Below are positions 58,561-64,000 of a stretch of 64,000 nucleotides of DNA, in pieces. Below the pieces are notes generated by a model. It was not told the origin of the DNA, did not search any database, and saw only the letters and a program-made list of their open reading frames with translations. The stretch spans positions 1-64,000 of the forward strand of contig BTUU01000008.1 in NCBI GenBank assembly GCA_045863555.1, written 5' to 3'. The stretch's first letter is position 1, and every line of letters begins with the position of its first letter. Made by a program: the position numbers and the translations under genes. This DNA is from JACRLV01 sp045863555. GTDB taxonomy: Bacteria > Planctomycetota > Phycisphaerae > UBA1845 > Fen-1342.

Positions 58561-59301
58561 CTATTCCGAAGCCGCAGCCACGGCCGCCACGGCCGGCTCC
58601 TTCGGCAGGTCGATTTCGACGCCGCGAAGCTGCTCAACCGTCGTCCGCGATCGAAGCTGCAACAACCCTTCCAAAGTCGCCTTGACCAGATTCTTCGGGC
58701 TCGTCGACCCGTAGGCCTTGGTCAGCACGTCCTTGATGCCCGCGAGCTCAAGCACCGCGCGGGCGGCCGAGCCGGCGATAACGCCCGTTCCGGGCCCGGC
58801 CGGGATCAGCGCGATCTTGCTCGCACCGAATCGGCCCATCACGCGGTGCGGGATTGTCGTTCCCCGCAGCGGGATCGGCTTGAGCTGCCGCTTGGCCTGC
58901 TTGACGCCCTTTTCAACGGCCTGTGGTACTTCGTTGGCCTTCCCGTAACCGAAACCGACACGCCCGTTGCGATCGCCAACCACGACCAGCGCTCCGAACG
59001 AGAATCGGCGTCCACCCTTCACGACCGTGGCGCAGCGGTAGAGCTTGACCAGAACGTCATCCACGGCGCCTTCGCCGGACTCTTCCCCGCCGCGGCCCCC
59101 GCGCCGATCGCCGCCGCGACCGCCACGGCCGCCGCCGCGCCCGCCGCGTCCTCCGCGGCCACCACCACCGCCGCCACCGCCGCCGCGTCCACTCGGCTGT
59201 TCCGGGGGCGCGCTCGCCTGGCCTTCACTAACGGCTGCCGGTTCCATCTGCTGCGGCGCCGGAGTCTCCGGTGCGCCCGCGTTGCTCGGTTGATCCGCCA
59301 T
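58561..59301 (-). CDS. rpsE: Ribosomal protein S5 with RGG-box extension
   Basis: A 246-residue S5. The normal core runs from ~residue 80: VLVKLYRCATVVKGGRRFSFGALVVVGDRNGRVGFGYGKANEVPQAVEKG and TGVIAGSAARAVLELAGIKDVLTKAYGS. It is preceded by an ~80-residue extension: Pro/Ala/Gln-rich, then a Gly-rich segment with repeated RGG (residues ~38-72) and GEESGEG. The extension is clearly in frame and under one start (ATG 59301). Typical S5 is ~165 residues. Confidence 0.96.
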   Translation of the reverse strand: MADQPSNAGAPETPAPQQMEPAAVSEGQASAPPEQPSGRGGGGGGGGGRGGRGGRGGGRGGRGGDRRGGRGGEESGEGAVDDVLVKLYRCATVVKGGRRFSFGALVVVGDRNGRVGFGYGKANEVPQAVEKGVKQAKRQLKPIPLRGTTIPHRVMGRFGASKIALIPAGPGTGVIAGSAARAVLELAGIKDVLTKAYGSTSPKNLVKATLEGLLQLRSRTTVEQLRGVEIDLPKEPAVAAVAAASE

Positions 59302-59367
59302 AGTCGATCACACTCTTCGAAGGACCGGCACCGCCGACCCCGCCTGTAGAAACCTCAGACCAGAGCA

Positions 59368-59423
59368 CCCGCCGGTACCCGGCGGGGGAGTCATCAAGTT
59401 CCCGCTTCGCCGTGCGAAGCGGG
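59368..59423 (-). promoter_or_regulatory. Two strong hairpins in the L18-S5 gap
   Basis: cccgccgg (59368-59375) pairs with ccggcggg (59379-59386), loop tac; cccgcttcg (59401-59409) pairs with cgaagcggg (59415-59423), loop ccgtg. Both stems are perfect. They lie 67-122 bases upstream of the rpsE start in a 189-base gap, with no U run. They could be an RNA-processing or autoregulatory structure. Confidence 0.6.
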
Positions 59424-59490
59424 TTCGCGGCTCAGTCGTCGCGCCGCACGCGTTCGACGGCCAACGCCCTGCGCCGCCGTCCGCGCTGAG

Positions 59491-59859
59491 TTAGAATTTC
59501 AGTCCCGCTTCCCTCGCCGCCTCGGCCAGCGCCTTGATCCGGCCGTGATACCGGTATCCGCGACGGTCGAAACACGCGTTCTCGATGCCGATCTTTCGAG
59601 CCCGCTCGCCCAGAAGTTTGCCAACGCCGGCCGCGGCCTTGCAGTTTCCGGCGCCGAGGCCCGCGGCCTTCGCCTCCTTCTCCAGCGTCGAGACCGAGCA
59701 GAGCGTCTTGCCTGCAATGTCGTCGATCAACTGAACGAAGATGTTCCGGTTCGAACGGGACACGCAAAGACGCGGCCGTTCGGCGGTGCCCGAGACCTTC
59801 TTCCGCACGCGGATCACGCGGCGGGCACGGCGGGCTTTTTTGACTTCGATCGCTCTCAT
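59491..59859 (-). CDS. rplR: Ribosomal protein L18
   Basis: A 122-residue 5S-rRNA-binding protein: RVRKKVSGTAERPRLCVSRSNRNIFVQLIDD, GKLLGERARKIGIENACFDRRGYRYHGRIKALAEAAREAGLKF. ATG 59859 with GAGAGGTGG was chosen over an upstream in-frame start that would overlap the rplF stop. Confidence 0.96.
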   Translation of the reverse strand: MRAIEVKKARRARRVIRVRKKVSGTAERPRLCVSRSNRNIFVQLIDDIAGKTLCSVSTLEKEAKAAGLGAGNCKAAAGVGKLLGERARKIGIENACFDRRGYRYHGRIKALAEAAREAGLKF

Positions 59860-59885
59860 GAAACCACCTCTCGGCTGCGGCGCTA

Positions 59886-60476
59886 TCAACCGCCGCCCGC
59901 GAATACCTTGCCCGCCTTCCGACGGATCTGCTCGCCCGCGTAGCGAATACCCTTGCCCTGGTACGGCTCGGGCTTGCGCAGCTTGCGAACCGCGGCCGCG
60001 AAATCACCGACCGCCTGCTTGTCGACCCCGCTGACCGTGAACTTCGCGGGTTCGTTATTGCCGCGCGCCGCCGGCACGTCGACCTTCACGTCGACGCCGG
60101 CGGGAATGGGGATCACAAACTGCGCCGGCTTCCCGACGCCGCGCCCCATGAAGCCGACGTTCAGCATCAGCTTCTTGCCTTCGAGCTTGCAGGTATACCC
60201 CGTTCCGTAGATCTCCAGGCCGATCGAGTACCCGTCCTTGACGCCCTTGGCCATATTGTTGATCAGCGCCCGCGTCGTCCCGTGCAGCGCTCGATTGGCC
60301 GGATCGTCGTTCGGGCGCGCCACCTTGACGGTATTGCCCTCAACCTTCACGTCGATCGGCGACGGCGCCGTCCAGCTCGCAGTACCCTTCGGCCCCGTAA
60401 GCTTGATCGTGCGCCCGGCCAGCTCGGCCTTCACGCCCGCCGGCAACTCCACCGGTTTGTTTCCCACTCGAGACAT
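59886..60476 (-). CDS. rplF: Ribosomal protein L6
   Basis: A 196-residue large-subunit protein: MSRVGNKPVELPAGV, LINNMAKGVKDGYSIGLEIYGTGYTCKLEGKKLMLNVGF, and the C-terminal RKPEPYQGKGIRYAGEQIRRKAGK. Normal length; 26 bases after rpsH. Confidence 0.98.
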   Translation of the reverse strand: MSRVGNKPVELPAGVKAELAGRTIKLTGPKGTASWTAPSPIDVKVEGNTVKVARPNDDPANRALHGTTRALINNMAKGVKDGYSIGLEIYGTGYTCKLEGKKLMLNVGFMGRGVGKPAQFVIPIPAGVDVKVDVPAARGNNEPAKFTVSGVDKQAVGDFAAAVRKLRKPEPYQGKGIRYAGEQIRRKAGKVFAGGG

Positions 60477-60502
60477 TCGTCACCAACCGCTTTCGCTGAC
60501 TG

Positions 60503-60901
60503 CTAGTACACCGTCGCCAGTACTTCCCCGCCGACCTTCATCTTCCGGCACTGACGATCGCTCAGCACGCCCTGGCTCGTCGACACGATCGAAATCCCCA
60601 GGCCGTCAAGGACGCGGGGCAGCTCGGAGTGCCCGCAGTACTTGCGGCAGCTCGGCCGGCTGAAGCGCTCAATGTTCTGAATCACCTTCTCGCCGCGCTC
60701 GCCGAATTTCAGGTCGATCCGGATCTCGCCCTGGTTCGTGTCGTCAATCGACTGGAAGTCGGTGATATAACCCTCCGACTTCAGCACCTGCGCAATGCCC
60801 AGGCACACCTTGGAACGCTTGACATTCACCCGCGCCTTTCCGGTGCTGTTGGCATTCCGGATTCGCGTCAGCATGTCGGCAATGGAATCGCTTGTCGCCA
60901 T
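60503..60901 (-). CDS. rpsH: Ribosomal protein S8
   Basis: A 132-residue 16S-rRNA binding protein: MATSDSIADMLTRIRNANSTGKARVNVKRSK, and the C-terminal SIVSTSQGVLSDRQCRKMKVGGEVLATVY. ATG 60901 was chosen; a 40-residue longer form has no homology and overlaps rpsN. Confidence 0.97.
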   Translation of the reverse strand: MATSDSIADMLTRIRNANSTGKARVNVKRSKVCLGIAQVLKSEGYITDFQSIDDTNQGEIRIDLKFGERGEKVIQNIERFSRPSCRKYCGHSELPRVLDGLGISIVSTSQGVLSDRQCRKMKVGGEVLATVY

Positions 60902-60912
60902 CGAAAAACCTC

Positions 60913-61098
60913 TTACCAGCTTGATTTCCGCACGCCCGGGATCCGCCCTTCGCTCGCCAGCCGCCGGAAACAGCACCGGCAGACCTTGAACTTGCGGTAG
61001 ACGGCACGCGGCCGGCCGCACAGTTGGCAGCGGTTGTACGCGCGGACCGCGTACTTCGGTTTCTTTTCCGCCTTCAGTCGGAGCGACAGTCGAGCCAT
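60913..61098 (-). CDS. rpsN: Ribosomal protein S14, zinc type
   Basis: A 61-residue S14 of the short zinc-binding class: MARLSLRLKAEKKPKYAVRAYNRCQLCGRPRAVYRKFKVCRCCFRRLASEGRIPGVRKSSW contains two Cx2C pairs (CQLC, CRCC). ATG 61098 gives this start; the 11 residues upstream are not S14. Confidence 0.97.
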   Translation of the reverse strand: MARLSLRLKAEKKPKYAVRAYNRCQLCGRPRAVYRKFKVCRCCFRRLASEGRIPGVRKSSW

Positions 61099-61147
61099 GG
61101 TTCCTGCATCCGTTCCCTGGGGGCCGCCCATTCGCGGCCCGGTCCTG

Positions 61148-61711
61148 CTATTCCGTCTTCAGCGGCATGCCCAGCATCAGCAGCAGCCGCCGCGCGTCCG
61201 AGTCGTTCTTCGCGCTCGTGCAGACAGTGATGTTCATGCCCTGCTGGAAGTTCACCTTGTCCGGGTTGATTTCCGGGAAGACGCCGAATTCCGTCAGCCC
61301 CATCCCGTAGTTCCCGCGGCCGTCGAAGCTGCTGGGATTCAGTCCGCGGAAGTCGCGGACGCGCGGAATCGCCAGCGCGATCAGGCGGTCGAGGAATTCG
61401 TACATCCGCTGCCCGCGGAGCGTCACCTTCAGCCCCACGTCATAGCCCGAACGGAGCTTGAAGTTCGACACGCTCTTGCGGGCCTTCGTCACCAGCGGCT
61501 TCTGCCCCGTGATCGCCGTGATGGCCTCGGTGGCTTCGACGAACCGCTTCGTCTCACGCGCCTTGGTCAGACCCTCGGCGACGGCCTTGCCCAGGCCCAT
61601 CGATACGACGACTTTTTGAAGCTTCGGAACCGCCATCGGGTTGTCGATGCCGAGCTCTTTCTTCAATTCGGGGACGACCGTCGTTCGGTATTTTTCGAGC
61701 AAACGAGCCAT
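61148..61711 (-). CDS. rplE: Ribosomal protein L5
   Basis: A 187-residue 5S-rRNA-contacting protein: MARLLEKYRTTVVPELKKELGIDNPMAVPKLQKVVVSMGLGKAV, QKPLVTKARKSVSNFKLRSG, and FPEINPDKVNFQQGMNITVCTSAKNDSDARRLLLMLGMP. Three bases after rplX. Confidence 0.98.
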   Translation of the reverse strand: MARLLEKYRTTVVPELKKELGIDNPMAVPKLQKVVVSMGLGKAVAEGLTKARETKRFVEATEAITAITGQKPLVTKARKSVSNFKLRSGYDVGLKVTLRGQRMYEFLDRLIALAIPRVRDFRGLNPSSFDGRGNYGMGLTEFGVFPEINPDKVNFQQGMNITVCTSAKNDSDARRLLLMLGMPLKTE

Positions 61712-61714
61712 GTG

Positions 61715-62080
61715 TTACGCTCCCGCCCCGGCGCGCGCCGCGCGCTTCACGTCGCCAAGCACCGTGCCGCCGATGCTCACGCGCTGTTTCGCGACAATCT
61801 TGCCCGACGCGTCGCGCTCGGCGCGGAACCGCACCCGCGTCCCCCGGCCGGTCTTCGGATCGACCGGCTGGACCTTGCACAGCGGCAGTGCGGCCTCGCG
61901 CTGAATGCGCCCGCCCTGCGGATACTTGCGGCTGCGGCGCACGTGCCGCGTGACCATGTTGACGCCTTCAACGACGACCGTGTCCTTCTCGGGGTCGATC
62001 CGAAGGACCTTGCCCCGCTGGCCCCGGTGGTCGCCCGAGATGACGACGACGATGTCGTCCTTCTTCACGCGGGCTGCCAT
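61715..62080 (-). CDS. rplX: Ribosomal protein L24
   Basis: A 121-residue protein with KOW motif (VKKDDIVVVISGDHRGQRGKVLRIDPEKDTVVVEGVN). Its start overlaps the rplN stop (TAATG), so it is translationally coupled. Typical length ~105-120. Confidence 0.97.
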   Translation of the reverse strand: MAARVKKDDIVVVISGDHRGQRGKVLRIDPEKDTVVVEGVNMVTRHVRRSRKYPQGGRIQREAALPLCKVQPVDPKTGRGTRVRFRAERDASGKIVAKQRVSIGGTVLGDVKRAARAGAGA

Positions 62081-62472
62081 TACCAAACCTCCTCGGCCAG
62101 CGAAACGATCTTGCCGAAGTTCTTCTCGCGCAGCTCGCGGGCGACCGGACCGAAGACGCGCGTGCCCTTCGGGTTGTTCTCCTCGTCGACCAGCACCGCC
62201 GCGTTGGTGTCGAATTTCACGTACGTTCCGTCCGGCCGGCGCGTGGGGTACTTCGTCCGCACGACGACCGCCCGGACCTTCGAGCCTTTCTTCTGGTCCG
62301 ACGCCGGCAGCCCGGCCTTCACCGAGCCGATGATGATGTCGCCCACCTTCGCCCGCCGCAGGCGCTTCTTGCCCCACGAGGCGGCGCCGCTCCCCTTGAG
62401 CACCTGGATGCACATGATCTGCTTGGCGCCCGTGTTGTCCGCGACATCGAGCCACGTGTATTGCTGGATCAC
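62080..62472 (-). CDS. rplN: Ribosomal protein L14
   Basis: A 130-residue central large-subunit protein: QQYTWLDVADNTGAKQIMCIQVLKGSG, VRAVVVRTKYPTRRPDGTYVKFDTNAAVLVDEENNPKGTRVFGPVARELREKNFGKIVSLAEEVW. GTG 62472 with GGAGG 6 bases upstream was chosen; it overlaps the rpsQ stop (GTGA). A longer upstream reading has no L14 homology. Confidence 0.97.
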   Translation of the reverse strand: MIQQYTWLDVADNTGAKQIMCIQVLKGSGAASWGKKRLRRAKVGDIIIGSVKAGLPASDQKKGSKVRAVVVRTKYPTRRPDGTYVKFDTNAAVLVDEENNPKGTRVFGPVARELREKNFGKIVSLAEEVW

Positions 62473-62753
62473 GACGCACCTCCGCCCGGCGCACGCTCGA
62501 CCACGCGGACCAGCCGCCACGTCTTGCTCTTGCTCATCGGCCGGCACGCGGCGATCTCCACCCGATCGCCCACATGCGCGTCGTTCTTCTCGTCGTGCGC
62601 GTGGAGCTTCGTCCGGCGCCAGACGTACTTGCCGTACTTCGGGTGCTTGACCGAGTATTCGACCTGCACCGCGATCGTCTTGTCACGCTTGTCCGACGTG
62701 ACCACGCCGATCTGCGAGGGCCGTAGTTTTCGTTTCTGCTCTGTCGTCGCCAT
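62469..62753 (-). CDS. rpsQ: Ribosomal protein S17
   Basis: A 94-residue 16S-rRNA-binding protein: VVTSDKRDKTIAVQVEYSVKHPKYGKYVWRRTKLHAHDEKNDAHVGDRVEIAACRPMSKSKTWRLVRVVERA. Its stop overlaps the rplN GTG start. Confidence 0.97.
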   Translation of the reverse strand: MATTEQKRKLRPSQIGVVTSDKRDKTIAVQVEYSVKHPKYGKYVWRRTKLHAHDEKNDAHVGDRVEIAACRPMSKSKTWRLVRVVERAPGGGAS

Positions 62754-62796
62754 CGTTGTCCGTCCAACCTTCGGCCGATTCGCTCGGCGTCACTTG

Positions 62797-63039
62797 CTAC
62801 TTTCGGGCCGCCCGCGCCGACATGTGCGCCTGCCGCTGCTCGATGTCCTTTTCGTTCCGCTCCCGAAGCACCGTCAACACCCGCGCCACATCCTTGCGCG
62901 CCTTGCCGAGCTGCGTAGGGTCTTCCAGCTTCTCCGTCACGGACTGGCTTCGCAGGTCGAAGAGGTGCCGCCGGAGCCGCTCCAGCTCGTTGTGCAGCTC
63001 GTCGGTCTTCATCGCCCGGATGGATTCAATCTTCATCAT
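62797..63039 (-). CDS. rpmC: Ribosomal protein L29
   Basis: An 80-residue protein: ESIRAMKTDELHNELERLRRHLFDLRSQSVTEKLEDPTQLGKARKDVARVLTVLRERNE. Two adjacent ATG codons (63039, 63036) could start it. Slightly longer than usual (~65). Confidence 0.96.
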   Translation of the reverse strand: MMKIESIRAMKTDELHNELERLRRHLFDLRSQSVTEKLEDPTQLGKARKDVARVLTVLRERNEKDIEQRQAHMSARAARK

Positions 63040-63054
63040 CGCCGTGTCCGCCCC

Positions 63055-63477
63055 TTACAACCCGTGCCGCCGCAACACAAACCGCGTCTTGACGGGCAGC
63101 TTGTGCGCCACCCGAAGCAGCGCCCGCTTCGCCAGGTCCTCGCTCACGCCCGCGACCTCGTAGAGCACCGTGCCCGGCTTGACGACCGCCGTCCAGTGAT
63201 CCACTTCGCCCTTGCCCGTGCCCATTCGCACTTCCAGCGGCTTCGACGTGATCGGCTTGTGCGGAAAGATCCGAACGTATACGCGGCCCTGGCGCTGGAG
63301 AAAGTGCTGGATCGCAACGCGACCCGACTCGATCACCTTGGCCGGTACCAGGTTCGCCTCCAGCGACTGAAGACCGAATTCGCCATACGAAACCGTGTTG
63401 CCGCGCGTGGCATTGCCCTTGATGCGGCCCTTCTGCCACTTCCGCCACTTCACGCGTTTCGGCATCTGCATTGACAT
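63055..63477 (-). CDS. rplP: Ribosomal protein L16
   Basis: A 140-residue large-subunit protein near the peptidyl-transferase centre: MPKRVKWRKWQKGRIKGNATRGNTVSYGEFGLQSLEANLVPAKVIESGRVAIQHFLQRQGRVYVRIFPHKPITSKPLEVRMGTGKGEVDHWTAVVKPGTVLYEVAGV. It opens with a few extra residues (MSMQ). Confidence 0.98.
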   Translation of the reverse strand: MSMQMPKRVKWRKWQKGRIKGNATRGNTVSYGEFGLQSLEANLVPAKVIESGRVAIQHFLQRQGRVYVRIFPHKPITSKPLEVRMGTGKGEVDHWTAVVKPGTVLYEVAGVSEDLAKRALLRVAHKLPVKTRFVLRRHGL

Positions 63478-63512
63478 TGCCAGACTCCTGCGCCGGACTC
63501 AGCCCGACGCGC

Positions 63513-64000
63513 CTACCGCCTCATCCGCCGCCGGAACCGGCCGCCGTCCTCGCGCGGGACGATCTCGTCGCCGTACATCCCGCGATAGACCCAGACCTTG
63601 ATGCCCAGCACGCCGACCGTCGTCGTCACGTGCGTCACCGAGAAATCCACGTCCGCCTGGAGCGTCTGGAGCGGGATCGACCCCAGCATCTGCTTCTCGG
63701 TCCGGGCCAGCTCGGCCCCGCCGAGGCGGCCTGAGCAGATGATCTTCACGCCCTTGGCGCCGCCCGCGATCGCCTGCTCGCACTTCTGTTTCATCACCCG
63801 GCGGAAGCTTGCACGCTTCTTGAGCTGCTCGCCGATCGCCGTCCCGATGAGCCGTGAGTCGATGTCCGGATGCTTGATCTCGACGATCGACACATTCACC
63901 CGGCGCTCGATCAGGTCTTCGAGACGCTCCTTCAGCTTCTCGACTTCGGCGCCCTTCGCGCCGATGACCATGCCCGGCCGCGCCGTGTGCAGAATGACTT
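63513..64000 (-). CDS. rpsC: Ribosomal protein S3, C-terminal part (cut by window edge)
   Basis: The C-terminal ~160 residues of S3. The frame continues off the right edge: upstream codons read HTARPG before MVIGAKGAEVEKLKERLEDL (the KH domain). It ends EDGGRFRRRMRR. The N-terminal part and the start lie outside the window. Confidence 0.97.
   Translation of the reverse strand, partial: VILHTARPGMVIGAKGAEVEKLKERLEDLIERRVNVSIVEIKHPDIDSRLIGTAIGEQLKKRASFRRVMKQKCEQAIAGGAKGVKIICSGRLGGAELARTEKQMLGSIPLQTLQADVDFSVTHVTTTVGVLGIKVWVYRGMYGDEIVPREDGGRFRRRMRR

Noticed and set aside
60902..61021. Extended N-terminus of S8
   Set aside because: The extra 40 residues overlap rpsN and do not match S8.

Overview
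The window is GC-rich bacterial chromosome, most likely from a planctomycete (Phycisphaerae-like). The signs are an adjacent DUF1800/DUF1501 exported pair, a pseudopilin-like protein with the H-X9-DG motif, an extracellular DUF11/dockerin-like protein, exported HEAT and PQQ-propeller proteins, Asn-rich lipoprotein linkers, and a spc/alpha ribosomal cluster lacking rpmD, adk and infA. No rRNA, tRNA, CRISPR array or transposase was recognised.

Layout. 0-7 kb (minus strand): a wHTH plus nucleoside-deoxyribosyltransferase-like protein, lipoproteins, and an exported HEAT-repeat protein carrying a degenerate receiver-like domain. 7-17 kb: a diheme-cytochrome/YVTN-propeller lipoprotein, thioredoxin, the DUF1800/DUF1501 pair, a zinc-ribbon membrane protein, a pseudopilin and a PQQ-like propeller. 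17.3-30.2 kb: eight consecutive, largely translationally coupled genes for exported amidohydrolase-fold proteins (nine domains). Only one of them (26134-27393) keeps a full metal-ligand set; the others have lost most or all ligands and carry odd insertions. 30-38.5 kb: a BON-like protein, mutM, asnB, a FliN-like protein, glnA (with a sigma-54-like element upstream) and pilT. 37.5-42 kb: two exported surface proteins. 42-47 kb: nuoE-nuoF-nuoG-nuoH, with no further nuo genes beside them. 47.4-49.4 kb: a Xer recombinase overlapping a tandem-GNAT acetyltransferase.

49.4-51.6 kb holds the most striking feature. Two tandem genes for exported TlpA/thioredoxin-like proteins are each interrupted by an in-frame UGA exactly at the first cysteine of the WCGPC active site (W-UGA-G-P-C). 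In both, the reading frame continues into a normal thioredoxin C-terminal half with the cis-proline motif. In both, a hairpin with apical loop AGUUU begins its loop 18 nt after the UGA. I read them as a paralogous pair of selenocysteine-containing thioredoxin-like proteins. A standard gene caller would report four truncated genes.

51.7-64 kb (minus strand): a ribosomal/secretion/transcription cluster running rpsC (cut by the window edge), rplP, rpmC, rpsQ, rplN, rplX, rplE, rpsN, rpsH, rplF, rplR, rpsE, rplO, secY, map, rpmJ, rpsM, rpsK, rpsD, rpoA, rplQ, then a HIT-family gene. Oddities are an RGG-box N-terminal extension on S5, an enlarged L17, a TTG start for S11, a GTG start for L14, and two strong hairpins in the L18-S5 gap.
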